A stretch of DNA of 64,000 nt. Origin: Nocardioides ochotonae. Its GTDB lineage: Bacteria; Actinomycetota; Actinomycetes; Propionibacteriales; Nocardioidaceae. Position numbers and translations under genes: made by a program. The stretch covers positions 1,289,001 to 1,353,000 of the forward strand of contig NZ_CP061769.1 in NCBI RefSeq assembly GCF_011420305.2, given 5' to 3'. The notes under the pieces were generated by a model. The model did not search any database. It saw only the letters and a program-made list of their open reading frames with translations, and was not told the origin of the DNA. Below, piece after piece: positions 35,619 to 46,068 of this stretch (its first letter is position 1; the number at the start of each line of letters is the position of its first letter).

Positions 35619-36713
35619 GTGAGAGACGTCGTGATCCTCGGTTCGACCGGTTCCATCGGCACCCAGGCGCTGGAGCTGGTGCGCGCCAACCCCGACCGGT
35701 TCCGGGTGGTCGCCCTGACCGCGGGCGGCTCGAACCCCGCGCTGTTCGAGTCCCAGGTCGCCGAGTTCGCCCCGGCGTTCTCCGGGCTGGGGGAGCAGGC
35801 CTCGGTCGAGGCCGCCGGCATGGCCTGCGACGTGGTGCTCAACGGCATCACCGGCGCCGTCGGCCTGCGCCCCACCCTGGCCGCGCTCGACGCCGGCAAC
35901 ACCCTCGCGCTGGCCAACAAGGAGTCGCTGATCATCGGCGGCCCGCTGGTGCGCGAGCGCGCGAGGCCCGGGCAGATCGTCCCCGTCGACAGCGAGCACA
36001 GTGCGATCGCGCAGAGCCTGCGCGCCGGGCGCGCCGAGGAGGTACGCCGCCTGGTGCTGACCGCCAGCGGGGGACCGTTCCGCGGCCGCACCCGCGAGGA
36101 GCTGCTCGAGGTGACCCCCGAGCAGGCCCTGGCGCACCCGAACTTCTCGATGGGCACGGTCGTCACCACCAACTCCGCGACCCTGGTCAACAAGGGCCTG
36201 GAGGTCATCGAGGCGCACCTGCTCTTCGACGTGCCCTTCGACCGCATCGACGTCGTGGTCCACCCCCAGCAGCTGATCCACTCGATGGTCGAGTTCGTCG
36301 ACGGCGCCGTGGTCGCCCAGATCGGGCTGCCCACGATGATGGTGCCGATCGCGATGGGCATGGCCTGGCCCGACCGGGTCCCCGACGCCGAGGCGGCGGT
36401 GGACTGGACCAAGGCCGCCGACTGGCGCTTCGAGCCGCTCGACGACGTCGCGTTCCCCGCCGTACGCCTGGCGCGCGAGGCCGGCGAGCGCGGCGGCACC
36501 GCGCCGGCGGTCTACAACGCCGCCAACGAGGTGTGCGTCGCGGCCTTCCACTCCGGAGGCATGCGCTTCGTCGACATCGTGCCCACGATCGCCTCCGTGC
36601 TGGCGGCCCACGACGTACCCTCGACCATGTCGTTGACAGTCGACGACGTGCTCGCCGCCGATGCCTGGGCGCGCGCCGAAGCCACCCGCACCATTGCCGA
36701 GGGAACCGCATGA
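35619..36713 (+). CDS. dxr: 1-deoxy-D-xylulose-5-phosphate reductoisomerase
   Basis: Dxr is the second enzyme of the MEP isoprenoid pathway and makes MEP with NADPH. The NADPH-binding VVILGSTGSIGTQ opens the protein. The metal/substrate region PVDSEHSAI and the GGPFRGRT loop are intact, as is HPNFSMG. The GTG at 35619 gives the homologue-like start RDVVILGS (364 residues); an ATG at 35610 is also possible. It overlaps rseP by ATGA, and ispG follows, so two MEP-pathway genes flank the protease gene. Confidence 0.95.
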   Translation: MRDVVILGSTGSIGTQALELVRANPDRFRVVALTAGGSNPALFESQVAEFAPAFSGLGEQASVEAAGMACDVVLNGITGAVGLRPTLAALDAGNTLALANKESLIIGGPLVRERARPGQIVPVDSEHSAIAQSLRAGRAEEVRRLVLTASGGPFRGRTREELLEVTPEQALAHPNFSMGTVVTTNSATLVNKGLEVIEAHLLFDVPFDRIDVVVHPQQLIHSMVEFVDGAVVAQIGLPTMMVPIAMGMAWPDRVPDAEAAVDWTKAADWRFEPLDDVAFPAVRLAREAGERGGTAPAVYNAANEVCVAAFHSGGMRFVDIVPTIASVLAAHDVPSTMSLTVDDVLAADAWARAEATRTIAEGTA

Positions 36714-38071
36714 CCGTTCTGCTCTACACCGCCGGCGTGCTGATCTTCGCCGTCGCGATCCTGGTCTCGATCGGACTGCACGAGCTGGGTCACATGATCC
36801 CGGCGAAGCGGTTCGGCGCGAAGGTCACCCAGTACTTCATCGGCTTCGGGCCGACGGTCTGGAGCAAGCAGATCGGCGAGACCGAGTACGGCGTCAAGGC
36901 GATCCCGCTCGGCGGCTACGTCAAGATCGTCGGGATGCTGCCGCCGGGGGCCGCCGAGCTCGCCGAGTCGGTGCACCACGACGAGAACGGCGAGCAGGTC
37001 ACGGTGGTGCGCAAGTCCAACACCGGCATGTTCACCCAGCTGATCTCCGACGCCCGCGCGGCCGAGTGGGAGCTGGTCGGCCCCGAGGACCGCGACCGGC
37101 TGTTCTACCAGCTGCCGTCGTGGAAGAAGATCGTCGTGATGGCCGGCGGCCCGACCGTCAACCTCCTGATCGCCTTCTTCCTGTTCTGGACCATCTTCGC
37201 CACCTACGGCACCCGCGAGGTCGCGCCCGACGAGGGCCGCCCGGTCCTCGAGACCGTCTCGCAGTGCGTCATCCCGTACGCCGACGAGCGCACCACCTGC
37301 GAGCCGGGCGACCCGCCGAGCCCGGCGTACGAGGCCGGCCTGCGCCCCGGCGACGAGATCGTGTCGTTCAACGGCACCCCGGTCACCGACTGGTCGCAGC
37401 TGCGCGAGCTGATCCGCGACAACGACGCCGGACGCGCGGAGATCACCTACCTGCGCGACGGCAAGGAGCTCAGCGGCACCACCAGCACCACGGTGGAGGC
37501 GCGCCCCGTCGACGACACCGGCGAGACCGTCCGCGAGGTCGGCTTCCTCGGCGTCACCCCGACCTCCCACATCAAGGTCACGACCGGCGGACCGCTCTAC
37601 ACCCTGGACCAGATGGGCGACATGACCGTGCGCACCGTCGAGGCGCTCGCGACCCTGCCGGTCAAGGTCTGGGACGTCGGCCAGGCGATCTTCGGCCTCG
37701 AGGAGCGGGCGATCGACAGCCCGGTCAGCATCGTCGGCGGCGGCCGGCTGGCCGGCGAGACCGTGTCGCACGCGGAGTTCCCGGTCGTCGAGAAGACGGT
37801 GTTCCTGCTGAGCCTGATCGCGGGCTTCAACTTCTTCATCGGCATGTTCAACTTCGTCCCGCTGCTGCCCCTGGACGGCGGCCACATCGCCAGCGCGCTG
37901 TATGAGTGGCTGCGCCGCGGGTTCGCCCGCCTGCGCCGCCGGCCCGACCCGGGGTACGTCGACGCCGCCAAGCTGCTGCCCGTCGCGTACGTCGTGGGGC
38001 TGGCCATGCTGGTCATGGGTGTGGTGCTGATCATCGGTGACCTGGTGGTCCCGCTGCACCTGGGCGCCTGA
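36710..38071 (+). CDS. rseP: site-2 (M50) intramembrane zinc protease RseP-like
   Basis: The 453-residue membrane protease has the HELGH Zn motif at about residues 24-28 in the first helix and the second metal-site motif [10 protein letters not shown] near the C-terminus. A PDZ domain (about 190-290, [17 protein letters not shown]) lies between. It likely cleaves anti-sigma factors or membrane signal remnants, as Rip1 does in mycobacteria. Translation is coupled to dxr. A helix-rich [16 protein letters not shown] precedes the second metal site. Confidence 0.95.
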   Translation: MTVLLYTAGVLIFAVAILVSIGLHELGHMIPAKRFGAKVTQYFIGFGPTVWSKQIGETEYGVKAIPLGGYVKIVGMLPPGAAELAESVHHDENGEQVTVVRKSNTGMFTQLISDARAAEWELVGPEDRDRLFYQLPSWKKIVVMAGGPTVNLLIAFFLFWTIFATYGTREVAPDEGRPVLETVSQCVIPYADERTTCEPGDPPSPAYEAGLRPGDEIVSFNGTPVTDWSQLRELIRDNDAGRAEITYLRDGKELSGTTSTTVEARPVDDTGETVREVGFLGVTPTSHIKVTTGGPLYTLDQMGDMTVRTVEALATLPVKVWDVGQAIFGLEERAIDSPVSIVGGGRLAGETVSHAEFPVVEKTVFLLSLIAGFNFFIGMFNFVPLLPLDGGHIASALYEWLRRGFARLRRRPDPGYVDAAKLLPVAYVVGLAMLVMGVVLIIGDLVVPLHLGA

Positions 38072-38087
38072 GCCGAGGACACGCCGG

Positions 38088-38093
38088 TAGCCT
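38088..38093 (+). promoter_or_regulatory. -10 box of a leaderless ispG transcript
   Basis: TAGCCT ends 7 bases before the ATG of ispG. There is no Shine-Dalgarno between them, so the gene can be transcribed separately from dxr-rseP as a leaderless message. Confidence 0.5.
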
Positions 38094-38100
38094 TGCGCCC

Positions 38101-39252
38101 ATGAGCACCATCAGCCTCGGCATGCCCGCCGCCCCTCCGCCGGTGCTCGCGCCGCGACGGACCACCCGCCAGATCCAGGTCGGCACGGTCGGGGTCGGCA
38201 GCGAGCACCCCGTCTCGGTGCAGTCGATGACCACGACGCTCACCAGCGACGTGAACAGCACCCTGCAGCAGATCGCCGAGCTGACCGCGGCCGGCTGCGA
38301 CATCGTCCGGGTCGCCTGCCCCAGCGCCGACGACGCGGAGGCGCTCCCGGCGATCGCGCGCAAGTCGCAGATCCCGGTCATCGCCGACATCCACTTCCAG
38401 CCGAAGTACGTCTTCGCCGCGATCGAGGCCGGCTGCGCCGCGGTGCGCGTGAACCCCGGCAACATCAAGAAGTTCGACGACCAGATCAAGGAGATCGCCC
38501 AGGCCGCCAACGACCACGGCACCTCGATCCGGATCGGCGTCAACGCCGGCAGCCTGGACAAGCGGCTGCTGGAGAAGTACGGCAAGGCCACCCCGGAGGC
38601 GCTCGTCGAGTCCGCGATCTGGGAGGCGAGCCTGTTCGAGGAGCACGGCTTCCGCGACTTCAAGATCTCGGTCAAGCACAACGATCCCGTCATCATGGTG
38701 CGCGCCTACGAGCTGCTCGCCGAGGCGGGCGACTGGCCGCTGCACCTCGGTGTCACCGAGGCCGGGCCGGCGTTCCAGGGCACGATCAAGTCGGCCACGG
38801 CGTTCGGCGCCCTGCTCAGCAAGGGCATCGGCGACACGATCCGGGTCTCCCTCTCGGCCCCGCCGGTCGAGGAGGTCAAGGTCGGCATCCAGATCCTCCA
38901 GTCGCTCAACCTGCGACCGCGCAAGCTCGAGATCGTCTCCTGCCCGTCCTGCGGCCGCGCCCAGGTCGACGTCTACACCCTCGCCGAGCAGGTGACCGCG
39001 GGCCTCGACGGCCTCGAGGTCCCGCTGCGCGTGGCCGTGATGGGCTGCGTCGTCAACGGCCCGGGGGAGGCCCGCGAGGCCGACCTCGGTGTCGCCTCCG
39101 GCAACGGCAAGGGCCAGATCTTCGTCAAGGGCGAGGTGATCAAGACCGTGCCCGAGTCGAAGATCGTCGAGACCCTCATCGAGGAGGCCATGCGCATCGC
39201 GGAGGGCATGGAGGCCGTCGACGGCGCCGCCGCCGAGGTCACCGTCTCCTGA
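38101..39252 (+). CDS. ispG: 4-hydroxy-3-methylbut-2-enyl diphosphate synthase
   Basis: IspG (GcpE) reduces MEcPP to HMBPP using a [4Fe-4S] cluster in the MEP pathway. The TIM-barrel half is recognised by [23 protein letters not shown] and the conserved [11 protein letters not shown]. The cluster ligands are in SCPSCGRAQ and [15 protein letters not shown]. The 383-residue length is the usual bacterial short form. It lies 29 bases after rseP, with its own -10 box. Confidence 0.97.
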   Translation: MSTISLGMPAAPPPVLAPRRTTRQIQVGTVGVGSEHPVSVQSMTTTLTSDVNSTLQQIAELTAAGCDIVRVACPSADDAEALPAIARKSQIPVIADIHFQPKYVFAAIEAGCAAVRVNPGNIKKFDDQIKEIAQAANDHGTSIRIGVNAGSLDKRLLEKYGKATPEALVESAIWEASLFEEHGFRDFKISVKHNDPVIMVRAYELLAEAGDWPLHLGVTEAGPAFQGTIKSATAFGALLSKGIGDTIRVSLSAPPVEEVKVGIQILQSLNLRPRKLEIVSCPSCGRAQVDVYTLAEQVTAGLDGLEVPLRVAVMGCVVNGPGEAREADLGVASGNGKGQIFVKGEVIKTVPESKIVETLIEEAMRIAEGMEAVDGAAAEVTVS

Positions 39253-39295
39253 GCCGCCAGCGGGACCGCGGGGGCGCCGGGTCGTGTTTCGGTCG

Positions 39296-39301
39296 TAGGC
39301 T
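39296..39301 (+). promoter_or_regulatory. -10 box of a leaderless GNAT-gene transcript
   Basis: TAGGCT ends 6 bases before the GTG at 39308, again without any ribosome binding site in between. Confidence 0.5.
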
Positions 39302-39307
39302 GCCCCC

Positions 39308-40156
39308 GTGCTGACCACGCAGCAGGGGATCCGTCCGCTGGGCCCGCCCGACCTGGACGCCTTCCTGGCCCTCGCTGCGCTGGACCCGGTCGTCAACGTC
39401 TTCGCCGACCACCGCGCCCGCACCACCCACCTGGAGCCGCGCTGGCTCGGCGGGGAGATGTGGGGCCGCTTCGTCGACGGCCGCCTGGTCGCCGCCTGCC
39501 ACGTGGGCGCCAACCTGGTCCCGGTCGGCGGCGGCGTCGAGGACGTCCAGCTCTTCGCCGAGCGCGCCCTGGAGCGCGGTCGCACGGTCTCGACCATCGT
39601 CGGGCCGCACGACGCGGTGGCGGCGTTCTGGGAGGTCGTCGCGGACGTCTGGGAGGAGCCGCGCGAGACGCGCTGGGAGCAGCCGCACCTCGAGCTGGCC
39701 GGCCCCCCGCGGGTCGCCCCCGACCCCGAGGTGCGGCGCACGACGCGATCCGACCTCGACGAGCTCTACCCGGCCTGCGTGGCGATGTACACCGAGGAGG
39801 TCGGGGTCTCGCCCGAGGAGGGCGGCGGCGCCGGTCTCTACCGGGCCCGCGTGCAGCAGCTGGTCGGCCGCGGCTGGTCCTTCGCGCGCTTCGACGACCG
39901 CGGCCGGCTGGTGTTCAAGGCCGAGGTCGCCTGCGCCTCGCCGTACGCCGCCCAGATCCAGGGGGTCTGGGTGCCGCCGCACCGCCGCGGCGAGGGCCTG
40001 GCCACCCGCGGCATGGCGGCGGTCGCCGAGATCGTGCGCCGCGAGATCGCGCCGGTGGCCTCGCTCTACGTCAACGAGTGGAACCACTCGGCGCGACACA
40101 GCTACGCGGCGGCGGGGTTCGTGGAGACCGCACGGTTCTCCACGATCATGTTCTAG
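39308..40156 (+). CDS. GNAT acetyltransferase with N-terminal DUF4081-like domain
   Basis: The 282-residue protein pairs an N-terminal about 110-residue domain (LTTQQGIRPLGPPDLDAFLALAALDPVVN) with a C-terminal GNAT fold. The latter has the acetyl-CoA loop VWVPPHRRGEGLATRGMAA and a late YVNEWNHSARHSYAAAGF. This two-domain type is common behind ispG in actinobacteria; its substrate is unknown. The gene converges with the next one, and the two stop codons share the palindrome CTAG (40153-40156). Confidence 0.9.
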   Translation: MLTTQQGIRPLGPPDLDAFLALAALDPVVNVFADHRARTTHLEPRWLGGEMWGRFVDGRLVAACHVGANLVPVGGGVEDVQLFAERALERGRTVSTIVGPHDAVAAFWEVVADVWEEPRETRWEQPHLELAGPPRVAPDPEVRRTTRSDLDELYPACVAMYTEEVGVSPEEGGGAGLYRARVQQLVGRGWSFARFDDRGRLVFKAEVACASPYAAQIQGVWVPPHRRGEGLATRGMAAVAEIVRREIAPVASLYVNEWNHSARHSYAAAGFVETARFSTIMF

Positions 40157-41199
40157 CGCTCAGCGACGGCGCGCGGCGCCGTCGTCGGCACCGCCCGGGA
40201 GGCACGCTCGCAGCGCGTGGGCGCACAGCGCACGGTCGCGGTGCGCCGGGTGCCGTGGGCGTCGAGCAGCAGGGTCCGCGCGGACTCCCACCCGATCGCC
40301 CCGAACCAGCCGCCGACCCGGTAGCCGGCCAGGATCTCGCCGCCGCGCACGGTGCGCACCAGCAGGCTGCGCGCCCCGAGCCCGTCCGTGAGGATCGGGA
40401 CGGTCGCGACCCGGCGTCCGGTGGGGGAGAAGGCGGCGACCGCGTCGTCGCACGAGCGCCACAGCACCGTCCGCGGAGCGGAGAGCCGCCGCACGACCGT
40501 GCACCCGCCGTCGTAGGGGTCGCGGGTGAAGGTCGCGAGTCGGTCGGCGCGGATCGACGCGTGGTAGCCGGCCTGCGTGGCGACGCGGGTGATGCGTCCC
40601 GTGCCGGGATCCCACCAGAGCGTGCGACCCGGATCCGAGAAGCCGAGCAGCACCCGGTCGGCCCCCGCGTCGAGCACCCGACCGGGGCGGTCGAACCGAC
40701 GCTGGGCGAGCAGCGCGCCGGAGGTCGCGTCGAAGACCCGGACCCGCGTGCGCTCGCGGCGGTCCCAGCGGGTCTCCACCACGCGGGTCCCGTCGGCGGA
40801 GAGCACCGAGGCATAGGGATCGATGCCGTCGCCGAGGCGCCGGCGGGTGCCGTCGGGTGCGACGCGCAGGAGGCGGGCGGTGCCGTCACGGGCGGTGAGC
40901 CCCGCGACGTAGGCGTCGCCGGAGGCACCGAGCAGGATCTTCCCCGAGCCCGGCAGCCGCACCCGCACCTGGCCGTCGGCGATGGTGTCGCCGCCGACCA
41001 GCCAGGGGACCCGTGGGCCGTCACCGGCGGGCAGGGTCGCGGGCCGCAGGTCGGTGCCGGGCGGGGGAGCGGTGTGTGCGGCGTCGGCCGGGACGACGCC
41101 GAGGACCAGCGCCGCGACGGCGAGGATCGCCGCCGGCAGCGTCCGGGCCCCGGTGCCGATGCGACGAGGGCGCCGGGGGGACAGGTGTGGCTTGCGCAT
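40153..41199 (-). CDS. exported protein with WD40/beta-propeller-like repeats, function unknown
   Basis: The 348-residue protein has a basic N-terminus and signal peptide (hydrophobic about 22-38, ending ADAA). The remainder is a series of short beta-rich repeats around residues such as [26 protein letters not shown] and [14 protein letters not shown], which resemble TolB/WD40-type propeller blades. I cannot assign a function. ATG at 41199 is supported by GGAGG upstream. It diverges from proS and converges on the GNAT gene. Confidence 0.75.
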   Translation of the reverse strand: MRKPHLSPRRPRRIGTGARTLPAAILAVAALVLGVVPADAAHTAPPPGTDLRPATLPAGDGPRVPWLVGGDTIADGQVRVRLPGSGKILLGASGDAYVAGLTARDGTARLLRVAPDGTRRRLGDGIDPYASVLSADGTRVVETRWDRRERTRVRVFDATSGALLAQRRFDRPGRVLDAGADRVLLGFSDPGRTLWWDPGTGRITRVATQAGYHASIRADRLATFTRDPYDGGCTVVRRLSAPRTVLWRSCDDAVAAFSPTGRRVATVPILTDGLGARSLLVRTVRGGEILAGYRVGGWFGAIGWESARTLLLDAHGTRRTATVRCAPTRCERASRAVPTTAPRAVAER

Positions 41200-41318
41200 G
41201 GGGACCTCCAGGATGGATGTCGGTCCGGAACGGTTCCGGACCACTCCCCAGACGCATGGATAGGCGACGAGGTTGTCGTCACAGGGGAACTGGTTCGAGG
41301 GACCGAAGGGCGCGGCCC

Positions 41319-41324
41319 TACCCT
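41319..41324 (+). promoter_or_regulatory. -10 box of a leaderless proS transcript
   Basis: TACCCT ends 6 bases before the ATG of proS. No ribosome binding site is seen in the 6 bases between. Confidence 0.5.
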
Positions 41325-41330
41325 GAAGCC

Positions 41331-43112
41331 ATGATCTTGCGGATGTCGAGCCTCTTCGTGCGGACCCTTCGGGAGGACCCCGCCGATGCGGAGGTCCCCA
41401 GCCACCGGCTCCTGGTCCGGGCGGGCTACATCCGGCGTACGGCGCCGGGCATCTACAGCTGGCTGCCGCTCGGCCTGCGGGTGCTGCGCAAGATCGAGGG
41501 CATCGTGCGCGAGGAGATGGACGCCATGGGCGCCCAGGAGGTCTCCTTCCCCGCGCTGCTGCCCCGGGAGCCCTACGAGGCCACCAACCGCTGGACCGAG
41601 TACGGCGACAATCTCTTCCGCCTGAAGGACCGCAGGGGCAACGACTTCCTCCTCGGCCCCACCCACGAGGAGATGTTCACCCTCCTGGTCAAGGACCTGT
41701 ACTCCTCCTACAAGGACCTTCCGCTGTCGATCTACCAGATCCAGCAGAAGTACCGCGACGAGGCGCGTCCGCGCGCCGGCCTGCTGCGCGGCCGCGAGTT
41801 CACGATGAAGGACTCCTACTCCTTCGACGTCGACGACGCCGGCCTGGAGCAGAGCTACCAGAACCACCGCGACGCCTACGTGCGGATCTTCGACCGCCTC
41901 GGGTTCGACTACGCGATCGTCAAGGCCACCGCCGGTGCGATGGGCGGCTCGCGCTCGGAGGAGTTCCTGGCCAAGGCCGCCGTCGGTGAGGACACCTACG
42001 TGCGCTGCACGACCTGCGACTACGCCGCGAACGTCGAGGCCGTGCAGGTGCGCCCGGGTGTGCCCGTGGCCGTCGACGGCGCGCCCGCCGCCCACGTCGA
42101 GGACACCCCGGGTACGCCGACCATCGAGTCGCTGGTGGACCACCTCAACGCCGCGTTCCCCCGGGAGGACCGCCCCTGGAGCGCCGCGGACACCCTGAAG
42201 AACGTGCTCGTGGTCCTGCGCCACCCCGACGGCACCCGCGAGCCCGTCGCGATCGGCCTGCCCGGCGACCGCGAGGTCGACGCGAAGCGCCTCGAGGGTC
42301 AGCTCGAGCCGATCGAGGTCGAGGTCTTCGACGAGACCGACTTCGCCAAGCACCCGAGCCTGGTCAAGGGCTACATCGGCCCCGGCGTGCTGGGCGAGGA
42401 GAACGCCTCCGGCATCCGGTACCTGGTCGACCCCCGCGTCGTCGAGGGCACCCGCTGGGTCACCGGCGCCGACCAGGACGGCAAGCACGTCCTGGACCTG
42501 GTGGCCGGGCGCGACTTCACCCCCGACGGCACCATCGAGGCCGCCGACGTCCGCGACGGCGACGAGTGCCCGGCCTGCGCCGAGGGCGTGCTCGAGACCG
42601 CGCGCGGCATCGAGATGGGCCACATCTTCCAGCTCGGCCGCAAGTACGCCGAGGCGCTCGGCCTCGAGGTGCTCGACGAGAACGGCAAGCGGGTCACCGT
42701 GACCATGGGCTCCTACGGCATCGGCTGCACGCGTGCGGTCGCCGCGATCGCCGAGGGCACCCTCGACGAGAAGGGCCTCAGCTGGCCGCGTAATGTCGCT
42801 CCCGCCGACGTGCACGTGGTGGCGGCGGGCAAGGACGAGGCGGTCTTCGCCGCGGCCGAGCGCATCGCCCACGAGCTCTCCGCCGACGGCATCGAGGTGC
42901 TCTACGACGACCGTGCGGGCAAGATCAGCCCCGGGGTGAAGTTCAAGGACGCCGAGCTGATCGGCGTCCCGACGATCGTGGTGGTCGGCAAGAACCTGGC
43001 CCAGGACGGCACCGTGGAGATCCGCGACCGCCGTACCGGGGAGGTGGAGGCCGTGCCCGCCGACCACGTCGTCGACCACATCGTCCAGGTCGTCCGCCGC
43101 GTGCGGGCCTGA
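41331..43112 (+). CDS. proS: prolyl-tRNA synthetase (bacterial type, with INS editing domain)
   Basis: ProRS charges tRNA-Pro. The class-II catalytic core shows motif 1 near [26 protein letters not shown] (in two parts) and motif 2 [20 protein letters not shown]. Motif 3 is [18 protein letters not shown] ~180-residue INS domain (about 225-405), which clears Ala-tRNA-Pro, sits between motifs 2 and 3, giving the bacterial-length 593 residues. The anticodon-binding domain ends the protein. The start has a leaderless -10 box. Confidence 0.97.
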   Translation: MILRMSSLFVRTLREDPADAEVPSHRLLVRAGYIRRTAPGIYSWLPLGLRVLRKIEGIVREEMDAMGAQEVSFPALLPREPYEATNRWTEYGDNLFRLKDRRGNDFLLGPTHEEMFTLLVKDLYSSYKDLPLSIYQIQQKYRDEARPRAGLLRGREFTMKDSYSFDVDDAGLEQSYQNHRDAYVRIFDRLGFDYAIVKATAGAMGGSRSEEFLAKAAVGEDTYVRCTTCDYAANVEAVQVRPGVPVAVDGAPAAHVEDTPGTPTIESLVDHLNAAFPREDRPWSAADTLKNVLVVLRHPDGTREPVAIGLPGDREVDAKRLEGQLEPIEVEVFDETDFAKHPSLVKGYIGPGVLGEENASGIRYLVDPRVVEGTRWVTGADQDGKHVLDLVAGRDFTPDGTIEAADVRDGDECPACAEGVLETARGIEMGHIFQLGRKYAEALGLEVLDENGKRVTVTMGSYGIGCTRAVAAIAEGTLDEKGLSWPRNVAPADVHVVAAGKDEAVFAAAERIAHELSADGIEVLYDDRAGKISPGVKFKDAELIGVPTIVVVGKNLAQDGTVEIRDRRTGEVEAVPADHVVDHIVQVVRRVRA

Positions 43113-43133
43113 AGAAGGACAGAAACCAGAACG

Positions 43134-44639
43134 ATGAGCAGGATCTCCGACAGCTACCTGGCCACCAAGGTCACCACCGCCGAGGCCGCCGCCGAGCACA
43201 TCAGTCCCGGCGACTCGGTCGGCATCAGCGGCTTCACCGGCGCCGGCTACCCCAAGGCGGTCCCGACGGCCCTGGCGCGCCGCATCGAGGCGGCCCACGC
43301 CCGCGGCGAGGAGTTCACGATCGGTCTGTGGACCGGCGCCTCGACCGCCCCGGAGGTCGACGGGGTGCTCGCCGAGGCCCACGGCCTGCACATGCGGGTG
43401 CCCTACAACTCCGACCCGACCCTGCGCGGGCTGATCAACTCCGGTGAGGTCGACTACGTCGACTCCCACCTGAGCCACTCCGCGCAGCACATGTGGTTCG
43501 GCTTCTACGGCAACCTCGACGTCGCCGTGGTCGAGGTGGCCGCGATCCTGCCCAACGGCCTGCTCATCCCGGGCAGCTCGGTCGGCAACAACAAGACCTG
43601 GCTCGACCAGGCCGACAAGGTGATCCTCGAGGTCAACCACTGGCACCCCCGTGAGTACGAGGGCTTCCACGACATCTACTACGGCACTGCCCTCCCGCCG
43701 AACCGCTTCCCGCTGCAGATGACGCACTCCTTCCAGCGCATCGGTGACCCCTACCTGCGCGTGGACCCGGCGAAGGTCGTCGCGATCGTGGAAACCGACG
43801 CCCCCGACCGCAACACGCCGTTCAAGTCGCCCGACGCGGACTCCCGCGCGATGGCCGAGCTGCTGGTCGACTTCCTGCGCCACGAGGTCGCCCACGGCCG
43901 GATGCCGAAGGACCTGCTGCCGCTGCAGAGCGGGGTCGGCAACGTCGCCAACGCGGTCCTCGAGGGCCTGGTCGACAGCGAGTTCGAGAACCTCACCTCC
44001 TTCACCGAGGTCATCCAGGACGGCATGCTCGACCTGCTCGACTGCGGCAAGCTGCGCTCGGTGTCGGCGACCTCCTTCGGCCTCTCGCCGACCGGTCAGC
44101 AGCGCTTCCTCGACAACATGGGCGCCTACAAGGGCCGGGTGCTGCTGCGCAGCGAGGAGATCTCCAACCACCCCGAGCTGGTGCGCCGCCTCGGCGTGGT
44201 CGCGATCAACGGGATGATCGAGGCCGACATCTACGGCAACGTGAACTCCACCCACCTCATGGGCTCCGGGATCATGAACGGCATCGGGGGCAGCGGCGAC
44301 TTCGCACGCAACGCGTTCCTCAACTTCTTCGTGTCCCCGTCGACGGCCAAGAACGGCGCGATCTCCGCGATCGTGCCGATGGCCAGCCACGTCGACCACA
44401 CCGAGCACGACGTGCACGTGCTGGTGACCGAGCAGGGCCTCGCCGACCTGCGCGGGCTCTCGCCCAGCGCCCGCGCGGACCGCGTGATCGCGAACTGTGC
44501 GCACCCGAACTACCGCGACGCGCTCACCGACTACGTCGAGCGCGCCCGCGCCGCGCGCCCGACCGCCCAGCACACGCCGCACCTGCTCGACGAGGCGCTC
44601 TCCTGGCACTCGCGCTACCTCGAGACGGGGAAGATGTGA
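43134..44639 (+). CDS. acetyl-CoA hydrolase/transferase, succinyl-CoA:acetate CoA-transferase type
   Basis: The 501-residue protein belongs to the class-I CoA-transferase group that includes AarC/SCACT and yeast Ach1. It has the N-terminal SPGDSVGISGFTGAGYPKAVP and the glycine-rich LQSGVGNVANAVLEGL. The catalytic Glu that forms the CoA thioester lies in LTSFTEVIQDGML near 290, and GSGIMNGIGGSGDFARN follows. The likely reaction moves CoA between acetate and succinate; propionyl-CoA variants exist. Starts 21 bases after proS with GAAGGACAG as ribosome site. Confidence 0.92.
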   Translation: MSRISDSYLATKVTTAEAAAEHISPGDSVGISGFTGAGYPKAVPTALARRIEAAHARGEEFTIGLWTGASTAPEVDGVLAEAHGLHMRVPYNSDPTLRGLINSGEVDYVDSHLSHSAQHMWFGFYGNLDVAVVEVAAILPNGLLIPGSSVGNNKTWLDQADKVILEVNHWHPREYEGFHDIYYGTALPPNRFPLQMTHSFQRIGDPYLRVDPAKVVAIVETDAPDRNTPFKSPDADSRAMAELLVDFLRHEVAHGRMPKDLLPLQSGVGNVANAVLEGLVDSEFENLTSFTEVIQDGMLDLLDCGKLRSVSATSFGLSPTGQQRFLDNMGAYKGRVLLRSEEISNHPELVRRLGVVAINGMIEADIYGNVNSTHLMGSGIMNGIGGSGDFARNAFLNFFVSPSTAKNGAISAIVPMASHVDHTEHDVHVLVTEQGLADLRGLSPSARADRVIANCAHPNYRDALTDYVERARAARPTAQHTPHLLDEALSWHSRYLETGKM

Positions 44640-44646
44640 GCCACGG

Positions 44647-45378
44647 GTGAGTGGGCCCGGTGGTCAGCACAGCATCGAGGCGGTCATCTTCGACTGGGGC
44701 GGCACCCTCACCCGCTGGCACGACGTGGACTTCCACGCCGAGTCGGTGGCCTTGGCCCAGGCGGTCATCGCGACGCCCACCCCGGACGACGACCACCACG
44801 CCCACGCCGCGCGCCTGCACCGCGCCGGCGACGTGATCTGGGGGCGCAGCCGCGACCACCAGCAGAGCTCCTCGATCGCCGACCTGTTCACCGAGGCCGG
44901 CCTCGACCACGACCCCGAGCTGTTGAGCGCCTACTACGCGTTCTGGGAGCCGCACACCGAGACCGATCCCGAGGTCGGGCCGATGTGGACGGCGCTGCGC
45001 GCGGCGGGCATGCGGGTCGGGGTGCTGTCGAACACGATCTGGCCCCGCGCCTGGCACGAGGGCTACTTCGAGCGCGACGGGGTGCGCCACCTCATCGACG
45101 GCGACGTGTACACCAGCGAGATCCCGTGGACCAAGCCGTCCCCGCGCGCCTTCGCGGCGGCGATGGACGCCGTCGGCGCCACGGACCCCGCCCGCTGCGT
45201 GTACGTCGGCGATCGGCTCTTCGACGACGTGTGGGGCGCCCAGAACGCCGGCATGCGGGCGATCCACGTCCCGCACAGCACGATCCCGGCGACCCAGGTC
45301 GGCCACACCGAGGGCACCCCCGACGCGGTGGTCTCCCGGCTCTCCGAGATCCCGGACATCGTGCGCGCCTGGTCCTGA
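44647..45378 (+). CDS. HAD-superfamily hydrolase
   Basis: The 243-residue protein has the HAD motif I as VIFDWGGTLT with nucleophile Asp16. The second Asp usual in phosphatases (DxD) is Gly18 here. Motif II is VGVLSNT, motif III the KPSPRAFAAA lysine, and motif IV VYVGDRLFDD. The Cap domain is inserted after motif I. Loss of the second Asp is seen in dehalogenase- and phosphonatase-like branches and in some unassigned actinobacterial proteins, so simple phosphatase activity is uncertain. GTG start 7 bases after the CoA transferase. Confidence 0.88.
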   Translation: MSGPGGQHSIEAVIFDWGGTLTRWHDVDFHAESVALAQAVIATPTPDDDHHAHAARLHRAGDVIWGRSRDHQQSSSIADLFTEAGLDHDPELLSAYYAFWEPHTETDPEVGPMWTALRAAGMRVGVLSNTIWPRAWHEGYFERDGVRHLIDGDVYTSEIPWTKPSPRAFAAAMDAVGATDPARCVYVGDRLFDDVWGAQNAGMRAIHVPHSTIPATQVGHTEGTPDAVVSRLSEIPDIVRAWS

Positions 45379-45648
45379 GCAGCAGCCGTCCGCCCGTCGA
45401 CCGCTGAGGGGCCGGGTGCTGCGACTTCGTGCACTGCACGATCCTGAGGACGGATCCGTGTCGTCCTGGTGCCCCGCGGCTGGCAGGCTCCTTCCTGAGG
45501 TCGCGCCGACGGTCCCCCTTTCGGCCGGTGCCCTCCTGGGCCGTCACGGCCCAGCGGCGGTCCGCGTGGTCAGGCGCCGGGAGACATCTCGGGGATCTCC
45601 CTGGCGGAGGTCACGCGGACCGCTTCGGCGCGTCCGGCCTCCGACCCC
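45379..45648. other. intergenic stretch between convergent genes
   Basis: No real gene was found in these 270 bases; the overlapping frames lack ribosome sites and domain features. A small hairpin TGGGCCG-TCA-CGGCCCA (45538-45554) could help stop transcription. Base composition is the same as the neighbouring core DNA. Confidence 0.35.
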
Positions 45649-46068
45649 TCAGCCGATCCCGGGCAGGGTCTCGGGCGAGGCCCCGAAGGCCAGTGCGCGC
45701 ACCGCGGCGTCGGTGAGGTCCACGATCGCGCGGGCCCGGCGTACGCCGGTCGTGCTCGCGACGACGAAGACGTAGGTCTCGGCCGCGGCCTGCTCGAGCT
45801 CACGTGCGCGCCGGGAGACGGCGACCGGGTCGTCGAGCCGCTCGGGAAGGTCGTAGGCGGCCTCGGGCCCGACCGGGGTGCCGCCGAGGTCGTGCACGGC
45901 CGCGATCACCCGGTCGCGCCGTGCACGGTGCTGGGCGTAGGCGTCCTGCAGCGAGGCCGACAGCGCCGGCTGGGCGGTGCGGGAGGTCTGCGCGCCCAGC
46001 ACGCCGTACACGTGGACGGCGGCGTGCTCCGCGGCGAGGGCGACCTGGAGCGCCTCGAGCTCGCTCAT
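45649..46068 (-). CDS. ferritin-like DUF4439 protein
   Basis: The 139-residue protein is an all-helical ferritin-like domain beginning [24 protein letters not shown], with Glu/His residues placed as in metal-binding four-helix bundles, and [19 protein letters not shown] in the second helix pair. The name DUF4439 is the actinobacterial family; no activity is known. It overlaps the upstream lipoprotein gene by ATGA and is likely its partner. Confidence 0.8.
   Translation of the reverse strand: MSELEALQVALAAEHAAVHVYGVLGAQTSRTAQPALSASLQDAYAQHRARRDRVIAAVHDLGGTPVGPEAAYDLPERLDDPVAVSRRARELEQAAAETYVFVVASTTGVRRARAIVDLTDAAVRALAFGASPETLPGIG

Noticed and set aside
40146..44609. A 1487-codon open frame on the minus strand opposite proS and the CoA transferase
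   Set aside because: It is a GC-bias shadow. The plus strand encodes two complete, well-conserved proteins there, and the minus frame has repetitive Val/Gly/Ala/Asp composition without domains. Only its left end touches the real gene at 40153-41199, in another frame.
45416..45775. Plus-strand frames between the HAD and DUF4439 genes
   Set aside because: They lack ribosome sites, overlap the opposite gene, and have Arg/Pro/Ser composition typical of shadow frames.
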